DNA of 25,483 nucleotides from an uncultured bacterium (lineage in GTDB: Bacteria; Bacillota_A; Clostridia; Lachnospirales; Lachnospiraceae), in the NCBI GenBank assembly GCA_905215045.1, contig CAJMOO010000024.1:1-25483 (forward strand), written 5' to 3'. A program made the translations under genes and the position numbers. The notes under the pieces are model-generated. The model did no database searches, was not told the DNA's origin, and saw only the letters and a program-made list of their open reading frames with translations. Of this stretch, positions 14,938 to 23,238 are shown piece by piece; the stretch's first letter is position 1; every line of letters starts with the position of its first letter.

Positions 14938-16614
14938 ATGCCATGTGAAAATGCAGCCCAGAGTAATGATTATTTTGAATTTATCGGAGAATACAGTGGA
15001 GTACTTGACTATGTAAAAGAAGAATTCAACACAGAATGTATTACAGTGATCGATCAGAGATTCGCGATCGCATATGTCAAAAAGAACGGACGGACATCCA
15101 TATATGGACAAAATTATCCATATAATACGATTCCACGTTGTTTCGGTCTGATGGACACACAGATGTTAGAAGATGTCGGAGTAGCGCAAGTCAGAAGGAG
15201 TGTCTTGGATCTTTATGGAAATGGTGTTTTAGTTGGAATGATCGATACAGGAATCGACTATGAACATCCAGCATTTCGCTATGAAGATGGCAGCAGTAAG
15301 ATATATTCTCTCTGGGATCAGACAATAGAAGGTGACTCAGAAGATACATTTCTGGGATATGGGACAGAATATACAAAAGAACAAATAGAAGAGGCACTAA
15401 AAAGCGACGTGCCACAGCAGAAAGTACCATCGAAGGATGAATCCGGACATGGTACTTTTTTAGCAGGTTTAATTGCTGGAAATGAGGATAACGAAACAGG
15501 ATTTTCAGGAATTGCTCCGAATGCAGGATTGATCGTAGTGAAATTAAGAAAAGCAAAAGACTATTTGAAAGAATATTACTGTATTGATCCAAAATATGAA
15601 GCATATGCAGAAACAGACATCATGCTGGCAGTTCACTATATCGATCATATTGCAGAACAGCTGCAAAGACCGATCGTCATATTCTTAGGCATTGGCACCA
15701 ACCTTGCGTCTCATCTTGGAACAGGACCATTAGACCAGTATCTGTCAGGCAGAGCGATGCTTCGGGGAGTCGCAGTTGTCACAAGCGCTGGAAATGAGGG
15801 TCAGGCAAGACATCATTACAGTGGTCAGGTTTCACAAAATGATGCAAAAGTGGAAGTCAAAGTTGGAGAGTCGGAGTATGGATTTACAATGGAACTATGG
15901 GGATTAGCTCCGAACCGCTATTATGTAGATATTGAGTCACCGTCAGGACAGAAAACAGGTAGGATACAAGGTGGGTTAAGCGGGCAAAGATATGTAACAT
16001 TTTTATTAGAAAAAACAAGGCTGATCGTAGAATACTTTACGGTAGATACATCTGCAGGAGCTCCAGTTATCGTTATGAGATTTCAAAATCCGGCACCAGG
16101 AATCTGGAACATCTACGTCAGTGACGATGGCGTAGGAAATCGTGAATTTGATCTGTGGCTTCCAATCACAAACTTTATCAGCGAAGATACATTTTTCTTG
16201 GAATCCACACCATATAATACACTGGTAGCACCATCAAATACAGGATTGCTGATATCTTGTGGAAGTTATAATTCCAACACAGGAAGCCTCGCGATCGACA
16301 GCAGCAGGGGATTTCCAAGAAATGCGGTTAAACCAGATTTTACAGCACCAGGAGTAGAAATTCTAGGACCGTTACCAAGGAAACGCTATGGCAGAAAATC
16401 AGGAACAAGCGTTTCAGGAGCAATTACCGCGGGTATAGCAGCATTGATGTTAGAATGGGGGATCGTGCAGAAAAATGATATGCAGATCAATACGACAAGA
16501 ATTAAAAATTATCTGATCCGGGGAGCAAGGAGAGATCCGGAAAGAATCTATCCAAACAGAGAATGGGGGTATGGTCAAGTGGATCTGTATGAGGCATTTT
16601 TGGGAATTCGGTAA
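14938..16614 (+). CDS. Subtilisin-like serine protease (Csp-like S8 family)
   Basis: This 558-residue S8 peptidase keeps the full catalytic triad: Asp103 in VGMIDTGIDYEHP, His171 in SGHGTFLAG and Ser491 in SGTSVSGA. The oxyanion asparagine is in TSAGNEGQARHHY. A large insertion between the Asn and Ser regions (about 295-440), rich in beta strands, resembles the jelly-roll domain of clostridial Csp proteases, which activate germination hydrolases. There is a short N-terminal prodomain-like region of about 85 residues and no signal peptide, so it is cytoplasmic or packaged in the spore. A germination role is inferred from the family only; many Lachnospiraceae have several paralogues of unknown role. 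It ends 15 bases before the convergent flippase gene, with no visible terminator. Confidence 0.88.
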   Translation: MPCENAAQSNDYFEFIGEYSGVLDYVKEEFNTECITVIDQRFAIAYVKKNGRTSIYGQNYPYNTIPRCFGLMDTQMLEDVGVAQVRRSVLDLYGNGVLVGMIDTGIDYEHPAFRYEDGSSKIYSLWDQTIEGDSEDTFLGYGTEYTKEQIEEALKSDVPQQKVPSKDESGHGTFLAGLIAGNEDNETGFSGIAPNAGLIVVKLRKAKDYLKEYYCIDPKYEAYAETDIMLAVHYIDHIAEQLQRPIVIFLGIGTNLASHLGTGPLDQYLSGRAMLRGVAVVTSAGNEGQARHHYSGQVSQNDAKVEVKVGESEYGFTMELWGLAPNRYYVDIESPSGQKTGRIQGGLSGQRYVTFLLEKTRLIVEYFTVDTSAGAPVIVMRFQNPAPGIWNIYVSDDGVGNREFDLWLPITNFISEDTFFLESTPYNTLVAPSNTGLLISCGSYNSNTGSLAIDSSRGFPRNAVKPDFTAPGVEILGPLPRKRYGRKSGTSVSGAITAGIAALMLEWGIVQKNDMQINTTRIKNYLIRGARRDPERIYPNREWGYGQVDLYEAFLGIR

Positions 16615-16629
16615 CAGCTATTTTCTGAC

Positions 16630-17946
16630 TTATACATGCAGCATTACTTTTCGATAATTTACGAAGCAAAGAAACAAACAACTAAGAAACAGTCCCCACA
16701 AATATCCGTTCACTCCATACAAAGGAATCGCAAATAAAATAAAACAAATCTGGATCACAAGAGATACACTATTATGAAGCAGTGTATCTTTTGTTTTTCC
16801 AAGCCCATTTAATATGGTAGATAAGATGGAAGAACAATACAAAAACGGACATAAAAAAGACAATGATCTTAAATACTTTCCGCAAAGAGGATCATGAAAA
16901 AAGAAATTTCCGATCCAGGGTCCAAAAACAAAGAATCCGCCAAAAGCTCCAATTCCAAGAAATGTACAAAAGATAAGAGGTAAGATCGCACAACGTCGAA
17001 GATAAGAGGGATCGTTGTGAGTTTTGGCAGCAGAAATCTTAGGCAGAAGCATCAAAGATAATGCATTGGTGATCGTAGAAGGAAACATGATAAAAGGTAG
17101 TGCCATGCCGCTTAAGATGCCATAGATCTCGACGCTGCGGTAACGATTTCCATAAAAACGATATAACATCATTGGGATCAGAATACTTTGCACACTCTGT
17201 AATAAGGTGACAGAAAAACTATTCAAAGTCAGTGGGAGCCCAAGGGATAACAGTTCATGAAATACAGAAAGTTTTGATGCAGAAAGAGTAGACTTTGACA
17301 AGCTGTCAGCAGACTTTTTGTGTAAGAAATAGAAGATCAGAGTAAAGAAAAATGAAACGATCTCCCCAACAGTCATTCCACAGACAGCTAGAAAAGCAGG
17401 AACTGGCATTTTCTCTATCATGAATACAGAAAGTAAAAAGATAGAGGATACCCTTGAAATCTGTTCCAGACATAAAGAAAAGGCAGGAACACCCGAATTC
17501 TCAATTCCAAGGCAGTACCCATGAATACAGTTTTTGATCCCGACAAATGGAAGAACAAGAACAGCAAGTCTCAGGCATGGTACACAGCTTGGTTCATGAA
17601 GAAAAACTGAACAGATCAGTTCTGCATACCAAAATACAAAGAAGGAGAAAATGATACAAAGGCACAGTGTAAGAATGATCGTAATGCGAAGTACATAACG
17701 AGCAGCATTAATATTTCCCGTAGCTTTTTTCTCAGCAGTGATCTTAGAAAGTGCGATCTGAAATCCCTGAAAACAGACAGCAAACCCAAGGAGATAAACA
17801 GGAAAGATCAATTGATAAATTCCAATCTGATGTGCACCGATCACGCCTGCCAGAAATATTCTATTATAGAAGCCGATGAGTCTTGAAAAAAAATTAGAGA
17901 GTGTTAAGATCACAGTTCCGCAAATAAACGGGCTTGCCTTTTTCAT
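16630..17946 (-). CDS. MOP-superfamily flippase, SpoVB/MurJ-like
   Basis: This 438-residue polytopic membrane protein has about 12-14 helices. The opening (FICGTVILTLSNFFSRLIGFYNRIFLAGVIG, seen in part as SNFFSRLIGFYNR) matches the first helix of the polysaccharide biosynthesis/SpoVB branch of the MOP superfamily. Members move lipid-linked sugar intermediates such as lipid II across the membrane, and SpoVB is needed for spore cortex synthesis. Length is somewhat short compared with SpoVB (about 520), so the last helices may be missing. The substrate is not determinable. The ATG at 17946 lacks a strong ribosome site (only GGCTGG upstream), suggesting modest expression. It converges on the protease gene. 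Confidence 0.82.
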   Translation of the reverse strand: MKKASPFICGTVILTLSNFFSRLIGFYNRIFLAGVIGAHQIGIYQLIFPVYLLGFAVCFQGFQIALSKITAEKKATGNINAARYVLRITIILTLCLCIIFSFFVFWYAELICSVFLHEPSCVPCLRLAVLVLPFVGIKNCIHGYCLGIENSGVPAFSLCLEQISRVSSIFLLSVFMIEKMPVPAFLAVCGMTVGEIVSFFFTLIFYFLHKKSADSLSKSTLSASKLSVFHELLSLGLPLTLNSFSVTLLQSVQSILIPMMLYRFYGNRYRSVEIYGILSGMALPFIMFPSTITNALSLMLLPKISAAKTHNDPSYLRRCAILPLIFCTFLGIGAFGGFFVFGPWIGNFFFHDPLCGKYLRSLSFLCPFLYCSSILSTILNGLGKTKDTLLHNSVSLVIQICFILFAIPLYGVNGYLWGLFLSCLFLCFVNYRKVMLHV

Positions 17947-18008
17947 AGAAAATACCAGCCATTTTTAATCATTGTATGAAATAAAAAAAAAAGATATGAC
18001 AAATAATG

Positions 18009-18037
18009 TTGACATAAGATACATGCTTTGTTAAGAT
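18009..18037 (+). promoter_or_regulatory. Promoter of the isc cluster
   Basis: A perfect TTGACA (18009-18014) and TAAGAT (18032-18037) are spaced by 17 bp, with transcription expected near 18044, immediately before the candidate IscR operator. Confidence 0.75.
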
Positions 18038-18046
18038 AACAAATGA

Positions 18047-18070
18047 AATCCGAGTTATATAGTCGGGATT
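18047..18070 (+). promoter_or_regulatory. Candidate IscR operator
   Basis: AATCCGAGTTAT and ATAGTCGGGATT form an imperfect 24-bp palindrome with 8 of 12 positions matching. The right half TAGTCGGGAT resembles the type 1 IscR half-site. It covers the region just after the predicted transcription start, as expected for autorepression by cluster-loaded IscR. The match is from memory of the motif, not a scored search. Confidence 0.55.
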
Positions 18071-18081
18071 GAGGTGAGAGA

Positions 18082-18531
18082 ATGAAATTATCGACAAAAG
18101 GACGCTATGGATTAAGAGCGATGGTAGACATTGCGGTATACAGTCAGGACAGCCCGGTACCGATCAGTGCGATCGCAGAGAGACAGAATATTTCCGTCAG
18201 ATACTTAGAGCAGTTATTACCTAAACTGAAGAAAGCAGGGATCATCAAAAGTATTCGTGGAGCACAGGGAGGATATATGTTAGATAAAGATCCAAAAGAT
18301 ATTTCGGCAGGAGATATCTTAAGGACTTTGGAAGGAGATTTAACACCGATTGACTGTGCAGCATTTACCGGAGATACATCGACTTGCAGCGGCACAAAAT
18401 TCTGCGTGACCAAGACAGTTTGGAAACGAATCAATGACAGCGTTCAGCAGGCGGTTGATTCGATCACTTTACAAGAATTGATGGAAGAATCAATCGAAAT
18501 ACATACCAAATATGATCAAGAAGAAAGGTAG
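18082..18531 (+). CDS. iscR: Rrf2-family Fe-S cluster regulator IscR
   Basis: IscR senses Fe-S cluster status and represses the isc genes when it holds a [2Fe-2S] cluster. The 149-residue protein starts with the Rrf2 winged helix (MKLSTKGRYGLRAMVDIA, SVRYLEQLLPKLKKAGII, and the wing RGAQGGYML). It carries three cysteines at 92, 102 and 108, the expected cluster ligands; the first spacing is nine residues rather than the five of E. coli IscR. The ATG follows GAGGTGAG. It is first in the cluster, 11 bases before iscS, with a candidate operator in its leader. CymR, another Rrf2 member that lacks these cysteines, is therefore less likely. Confidence 0.9.
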   Translation: MKLSTKGRYGLRAMVDIAVYSQDSPVPISAIAERQNISVRYLEQLLPKLKKAGIIKSIRGAQGGYMLDKDPKDISAGDILRTLEGDLTPIDCAAFTGDTSTCSGTKFCVTKTVWKRINDSVQQAVDSITLQELMEESIEIHTKYDQEER

Positions 18532-18542
18532 GAATCATAATC

Positions 18543-19727
18543 ATGGAAAAGAAAATAATTTACTTAGATCATGCTGCTACTACAGCAACAAGACCGGAAG
18601 TTGTAGATGCAATGCTTCCTTATTTTACAGAAAACTTCTGGAATCCATCCAGTGTATATACACCAGCGTTAAACAACCGTAAAGTTGTAGACGAATCAAG
18701 AGATACGATCGCAAAATCTCTTGGAACAACACCAGAGAACATCTACTTCACAGCAGGTGGTTCCGAATCTGATAACTGGGCATTAAAATGTACAGCAGAA
18801 GCTTATCAGAATAAAGGAAAACATATCATCACAAGTAAGATCGAGCATCATGCGATCCTTCATACATGTGAATACCTTGAAAAACGAGGATTTGAGATCA
18901 CATACATCGATGTTGATGAAAACGGAATCTTAAAATTAGACGATTTAAAAGCAGCGATCAGACCAGACACAATCTTAATCTCAGTTATGTTTGCAAACAA
19001 TGAGATCGGAACAATCCAGCCAATCAAAGAGATCGGTGCGATCGCAAAAGAACACGGAATCTTATTCCACACAGATGCAGTTCAGGCATATGCTCAGATT
19101 CCAATCAATGTAGATGAATGCAATATCGATATGTTAAGTGTCAGCGGACACAAATTCGGTGGACCAAAAGGAATCGGATTCTTATATATCAGAAAAGGAT
19201 TAAAACTTCGTTCATTCGTTCATGGTGGAGCACAGGAAAGAAAAAGACGTGCAGGAACAGAGAATATCACAGGTATCGTAGGACTTGCAAAAGCAGTTGA
19301 GATTGCATTTGCAACAATGGATGAGAGAATCAAACATGAAACAGAAGTTCGTGACTATGCGATCAAGAGAATTTTAGCAGAAGTTCCATACTGCCGTTTA
19401 AACGGAGATGCAACAAGAAGAGTGCCAAACAACATCAACATCAGCTTCCAGTTCATCGAAGGTGAATCTTTACTGATCATGCTTGATATGGCAGGAATCT
19501 GTGCATCCAGTGGATCTGCATGTACATCTGGATCATTAGATCCATCTCATGTACTGTTAGCCATCGGACTGCCTCATGAGATCGCTCATGGATCACTTCG
19601 TATGACAATCGGAGAAGAAACAACAAAAGAAGATATGGACTATGTTGTAGATCATATCAAAGAGATTGTGACAAAATTAAGAACAATGTCACCTTTATAC
19701 GAAGATTTCGTAAAGAAAAATAACTAA
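18543..19727 (+). CDS. iscS: Cysteine desulfurase IscS/NifS
   Basis: This PLP enzyme converts cysteine to alanine and hands the sulfur, as a persulfide, to IscU and to tRNA thiolases. The 394-residue sequence shows YLDHAATTATRPEV at the start, the PLP lysine Lys204 in SVSGHKFGGPKG, and the catalytic Cys327 in SSGSACTSGS within a flexible loop, typical of group I (IscS/NifS) enzymes. It begins 11 bases after iscR and is followed after 85 bases by iscU. Its neighbours define both outlets for the sulfur: Fe-S clusters through IscU and 2-thiouridine through MnmA. Confidence 0.96.
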   Translation: MEKKIIYLDHAATTATRPEVVDAMLPYFTENFWNPSSVYTPALNNRKVVDESRDTIAKSLGTTPENIYFTAGGSESDNWALKCTAEAYQNKGKHIITSKIEHHAILHTCEYLEKRGFEITYIDVDENGILKLDDLKAAIRPDTILISVMFANNEIGTIQPIKEIGAIAKEHGILFHTDAVQAYAQIPINVDECNIDMLSVSGHKFGGPKGIGFLYIRKGLKLRSFVHGGAQERKRRAGTENITGIVGLAKAVEIAFATMDERIKHETEVRDYAIKRILAEVPYCRLNGDATRRVPNNINISFQFIEGESLLIMLDMAGICASSGSACTSGSLDPSHVLLAIGLPHEIAHGSLRMTIGEETTKEDMDYVVDHIKEIVTKLRTMSPLYEDFVKKNN

Positions 19728-19730
19728 GAG

Positions 19731-19747
19731 ATTTTCTAAAAGAAAAT
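19731..19747 (+). repeat. Small hairpin between iscS and iscU
   Basis: ATTTTCT and AGAAAAT form a perfect 7-bp stem with an AAA loop just after the iscS stop codon. There is no T-run, so it is not a strong terminator; it could be an mRNA processing or stability site that sets different levels of iscS and iscU. Confidence 0.35.
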
Positions 19748-19812
19748 GATAAAGAAAATCAGCAAATAATAGAATTTCAGCAGAATTTATAGATAAACCA
19801 GGAGGAATCACA

Positions 19813-20250
19813 ATGTACAGTGAGAAAGTAATGGATCATTTTCAGAATCCAAGAAACGTAGGAGAAATTGAAAACGCCAGTGGTGTTGGAACAGTTGGTA
19901 ACGCAAAATGTGGAGATATCATGAGAATCTACTTAGATATCGATGATAACGGAATCATCCAGGATGTTAAATTTAAGACATTTGGATGCGGAGCAGCGGT
20001 TGCAACAAGCAGTATGGCAACAGAGCTTGTAAAAGGAAAGAACATCCAGCAGGCATTAGAAGTAACAAACAAAGCCGTTATGGAAGCATTAGATGGACTT
20101 CCACCAGTGAAAGTTCACTGCTCTTTACTTGCAGAAGAAGCAATTCACGCAGCATTATGGGATTATGCTGAGAAAAATGGTATCAAGATCGAAGGATTAG
20201 AAAAACCTAAAACAGATATCAGTGAAGGTGAAGAAGAAGAGGAATACTAG
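19813..20250 (+). CDS. iscU: Fe-S cluster scaffold protein IscU (NifU N-terminal type)
   Basis: IscU is the scaffold on which new [2Fe-2S] clusters are built before transfer to target proteins. The 145-residue protein has the three ligand cysteines Cys33 (in NAKCGD, with Asp35), Cys59 (in FGCGAAVATSS) and Cys103 (in VHCSLLAEEA). It also has the LPPVK motif at 96-100, which in other bacteria binds the HscA chaperone. The C-terminus adds a short acidic tail (SEGEEEEEY). The ATG follows AGGAGG. Its stop codon overlaps the AGGAGG of mnmA, indicating coupled expression. Confidence 0.95.
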   Translation: MYSEKVMDHFQNPRNVGEIENASGVGTVGNAKCGDIMRIYLDIDDNGIIQDVKFKTFGCGAAVATSSMATELVKGKNIQQALEVTNKAVMEALDGLPPVKVHCSLLAEEAIHAALWDYAEKNGIKIEGLEKPKTDISEGEEEEEY

Positions 20251-20259
20251 GAGGCAGTT

Positions 20260-21351
20260 GTGAAAGAAAAAGTCGTGGTTGGAATGTCAGGAGGCGTTGA
20301 TTCATCCGTTGCAGCATATCTCTTAAAGAAACAAGGATACGATGTGATCGGTGTGACAATGCAGATCTGGCAGGAAGAAGATGAGTTTGTTCAGGAAGAG
20401 AATGGAGGATGCTGTGGACTATCAGCTGTTGATGATGCAAGGCGTGTAGCACAGATGATCGGAATTCCTCATTATGTCATGAATTTTAGAAAAGACTTCA
20501 AAGATAAAGTCATTGACTATTTCTGTGAAGAATATTTAAATGCAAGAACTCCAAATCCATGTATCGCATGCAACCGTTATGTGAAATGGGAGTCCTTATT
20601 AAAGCGTTGCTTAGACATTGGAGCAGACTATATTGCAACCGGACATTATTCACAGATCACAAAGCTTGATAACGGACGTTATGCATTAAAATGTTCTAAG
20701 ACACAGAAGAAAGACCAGACCTATGCATTATATAATCTGACTCAGAATCAGCTTTCTAAAACACTCATGCCGATCGGGGCATACACAAAAGATGAAGTCA
20801 GACAGATCGCAGAAGATATCGGACTGTTAGTTGCCAACAAGCCTGACAGTCAGGATATCTGCTTTGTAGATGATAACTATGGCGAATTTATCGAAGAGAC
20901 GACTGGAACAAAGATTCCAAAAGGGAACTTTGTAGATCCAGAAGGCAATGTCTTAGGAGAGCATAAAGGGATCATTTACTATACAGTAGGACAGAGAAGA
21001 GGTCTTGGATTATCCTTGAAGAAACCAGGATATGTCATCAAAGTAGACAAAGATACGAATGAAGTTGTAGTCGGAGACAAACAGGATCTGTTTGCCAATG
21101 TTTTATATGGAAATAAAGTAAACTGTATGTCTGTACCAGAGTTTGAAGATGGTATGAAACTGATGGCGAAGATTCGATACAATAGTCCGGAAGTCCCTTG
21201 CAGAGTCTATATGACAGGGGAAGATGAAGTAAGAGTTGTCTTTGATGAACCACAGAGAGCGATCACGCCAGGACAGGCAGTCGTATTCTATGATGGAGAC
21301 ATTGTTGCAGGAGGGGCTACGATCTTTCGTGCAGCAAATGAAAATATGTGA
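20260..21351 (+). CDS. mnmA: tRNA-specific 2-thiouridylase MnmA
   Basis: MnmA adenylates and thiolates uridine 34 of tRNA-Lys, -Glu and -Gln, using sulfur from the cysteine desulfurase encoded two genes upstream. The 363-residue protein has the PP-loop SGGVDSSVAAYLL (10-22), the catalytic Cys101 in NPCIACNRYVKW and the partner Cys201 in DSQDICFVDD. The usual C-terminal beta-barrel ends in PGQAVVFYDGDIVAGGATI. It starts with GTG at 20260, five bases after AGGAGG, which overlaps the iscU stop. Placement with iscS-iscU is common in clostridia. Confidence 0.96.
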   Translation: MKEKVVVGMSGGVDSSVAAYLLKKQGYDVIGVTMQIWQEEDEFVQEENGGCCGLSAVDDARRVAQMIGIPHYVMNFRKDFKDKVIDYFCEEYLNARTPNPCIACNRYVKWESLLKRCLDIGADYIATGHYSQITKLDNGRYALKCSKTQKKDQTYALYNLTQNQLSKTLMPIGAYTKDEVRQIAEDIGLLVANKPDSQDICFVDDNYGEFIEETTGTKIPKGNFVDPEGNVLGEHKGIIYYTVGQRRGLGLSLKKPGYVIKVDKDTNEVVVGDKQDLFANVLYGNKVNCMSVPEFEDGMKLMAKIRYNSPEVPCRVYMTGEDEVRVVFDEPQRAITPGQAVVFYDGDIVAGGATIFRAANENM

Positions 21352-21438
21352 ATTTTATTTCATACTTTCTTCTAAAAAAAAGTTATGTTACAATACAATG
21401 TGTTGTATATTAAACACATAACAGGAGAAAGAGGTAGT

Positions 21439-22308
21439 ATGCTAAATTTTATCAGAGGATTTTGTATGGCATTAGCTGACAGTGTTCCGGGTGTATCTGG
21501 TGGAACAGTTGCGTTCTTACTTGGTTTTTATGACAAGTTTATCATGTCACTTGATTATTTGATGTCAGGAACAAAAGAAGAAAGAATTGAAGCAATTAAG
21601 TTTTTAATAAGGATTGGCATTGGATGGGTCGTTGGAATGGGAGCAGCAGTTTCTGTTCTGGCAAGTATTTTTGATGACAGGATCTATGAGATCAGTTCTT
21701 TATTCTTAGGACTTATCATTTTTGCAATTCCGATGATCTGCAAAGAAGAGAAAGATTCATTAAAAGGAAAATACCAGAATATCATCTGGGCAGTGATTGG
21801 AGTTGTACTTGTTGCAGCAATCACATACTTTAATCCAGTATCTGGAAAAGGAATCAGTGTTAGCGTGGAACATTTAAATATCGCATTGGTTGTTTATATC
21901 TTCGCAGTAGCGATGGTAGCAATCTCAGCGATGGTACTTCCAGGGATTTCAGGATCAACAATGCTTCTGATCTTTGGGTTATATGTTCCAGTGATCACAG
22001 CACTCAAAGAAGTAATGCATCTTCATCTGTCTTACTTCCCAGTCATAGTGATCTTTGGACTTGGAGTTTTGACAGGAATCGCACTCGTGATCAAACTGAT
22101 CCGCCGTGCATTGGAGAACCATAGAAGTGCGATGATCTATTTTGTTATTGGAATGATGATCGGTTCTTTATATGCGATCGTTATGGGACCAACAACACTG
22201 GAGAATACAAAAGCAGCGATGACACTTCATACGTTCCATCCAGTATTCTTTATTATCGGTATCGTGATTGTCTTCGGTCTTGAGAAGATCAAAGCAATTG
22301 CAGAATAA
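21439..22308 (+). CDS. DUF368 membrane protein (PopT-type undecaprenyl phosphate translocase)
   Basis: DUF368 proteins were recently assigned as undecaprenyl-phosphate flippases that return the cell-wall lipid carrier to the inner leaflet. The 289-residue protein shows the family repeat twice: ALADSVPGVSGGTVAFLLG near residues 10-28 and MVLPGISGSTMLLIFGLY near 172-189. These form the inverted-repeat re-entrant elements. Around eight hydrophobic segments are visible. I start at ATG 21439, after GGAGAAAGAGGTAG; an upstream in-frame ATG at 21385 would add 18 residues with no ribosome site. It sits between mnmA and a two-component system but is separated from the latter by a terminator. Confidence 0.88.
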   Translation: MLNFIRGFCMALADSVPGVSGGTVAFLLGFYDKFIMSLDYLMSGTKEERIEAIKFLIRIGIGWVVGMGAAVSVLASIFDDRIYEISSLFLGLIIFAIPMICKEEKDSLKGKYQNIIWAVIGVVLVAAITYFNPVSGKGISVSVEHLNIALVVYIFAVAMVAISAMVLPGISGSTMLLIFGLYVPVITALKEVMHLHLSYFPVIVIFGLGVLTGIALVIKLIRRALENHRSAMIYFVIGMMIGSLYAIVMGPTTLENTKAAMTLHTFHPVFFIIGIVIVFGLEKIKAIAE

Positions 22309-22321
22309 TACGAACAATTAA

Positions 22322-22339
22322 ATGATACAAAAGTATCAT
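22322..22339 (+). repeat. Short hairpin after the DUF368 gene
   Basis: ATGATAC and GTATCAT form a perfect 7-bp stem with an AAAA loop, located 14 bases after the stop codon and just before the true terminator. It may stabilise the 3' end of the transcript. Confidence 0.4.
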
Positions 22340-22345
22340 GATCAT

Positions 22346-22388
22346 AAAAGAAGTTTTGCAGGAATTTATCTGTGAGACTTCTTTTTTT
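22346..22388 (+). terminator. Terminator after the DUF368 gene
   Basis: AAAAGAAGT (22346-22354) pairs with ACTTCTTTT (22377-22385). The stem continues inward with nine further pairs if G-U pairs are allowed, and is followed by seven T bases ending at 22388. It isolates the two-component operon. Confidence 0.85.
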
Positions 22389-22442
22389 GATATATTTTGT
22401 GAAGAGATGATGATCATAAATTCATGATAAACATTCACAGTT

Positions 22443-22470
22443 TTGACATAATCCTATGATAGAATAAAGT
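22443..22470 (+). promoter_or_regulatory. Candidate promoter of the two-component operon
   Basis: A perfect TTGACA (22443-22448) is followed after 16 bp by TAAAGT (22465-22470); the spacing is one short of ideal. Just upstream, copies of TGATCAT and TCATGAT (about 22410-22427) could be regulator sites, but no binding motif is known. The remaining leader to 22557 is AT-rich, with a weak TTTCTTT/AAAGAAA hairpin. Confidence 0.5.
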
Positions 22471-22557
22471 CAACAAAATAAGAGGGATGTTTCTTTTTTA
22501 TAGGAAAGAAATATAAATAAATGGTATGAGAAAATAAGATTAGGAGGAAGATGCAAG

Positions 22558-23238
22558 GTGAATGAATTAAAGATATTAGTTGTGGATGATGAAAGCAGAA
22601 TGCGAAAGCTAGTCAAAGACTTTCTGACAAGAGCCGGCTATCAGGTGTTAGAAGCACAGGATGGTGAAGAAGCGGTTGATACCTTTTATTCTACAAAGGG
22701 AATCAATCTGTTAGTATTAGATGTTATGATGCCGAAGATGGACGGATGGGAAGTTGTCAAAGAAATCCGTAAAGTATCTAAAGTTCCGATCATCATGCTG
22801 ACGGCAAAAGATCAGGAACAAGATGAACTTCTTGGATTTGAACTTGGAGTGGATGAATATATTTCCAAACCATTCAGCCCAAAGATCTTGGTTGCCAGAG
22901 TGGAAGCCATTTTAAGAAGAACGGTTCAGACAGAAGGTGAACAGATAGAAGCTGGCGGAATTGTCATGGATGTTGGGGGACATCATGTCTCTATTGACGG
23001 CAAAAGCATCAATCTGAGTTACAAAGAATTTGAATTATTACAGTATTTTATGTCCAATCAAGGAAGAGCCCTTACAAGGGAAAGTATCTTAAATCAGGTA
23101 TGGAACTATGATTACTTTGGAGATGCAAGAACGATCGACACCCACGTAAAGAAATTAAGAAATAAACTTGGTGAAAAAGGTTCTTATATTCATACGATCT
23201 GGGGAATGGGATACAAATTTGAGGTTGAAGAGAATTGA
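22558..23238 (+). CDS. OmpR/PhoB-family response regulator
   Basis: The 226-residue protein has a receiver domain (1-120) with the acidic pocket DDE (10-12), phospho-acceptor Asp55 in VLDVMMP, Thr82 in MLTAKD and Lys104 in YISKPF, so it should be phosphorylated normally. A C-terminal winged helix (about 130-225) ends in DTHVKKLRNKLGEKGSYIHTIWG-type residues, typical of OmpR/PhoB DNA binding. Translation starts at GTG 22558, ten bases after AGGAGG. The stop codon overlaps the kinase TTG start, so the pair is translationally coupled. Target genes are not evident; the system may act on distant loci. Confidence 0.94.
   Translation: MNELKILVVDDESRMRKLVKDFLTRAGYQVLEAQDGEEAVDTFYSTKGINLLVLDVMMPKMDGWEVVKEIRKVSKVPIIMLTAKDQEQDELLGFELGVDEYISKPFSPKILVARVEAILRRTVQTEGEQIEAGGIVMDVGGHHVSIDGKSINLSYKEFELLQYFMSNQGRALTRESILNQVWNYDYFGDARTIDTHVKKLRNKLGEKGSYIHTIWGMGYKFEVEEN

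Noticed and set aside
16615..16629. Terminator between the subtilase and the flippase
   Set aside because: The 15-base gap and adjoining bases contain no convincing stem with a T-run.
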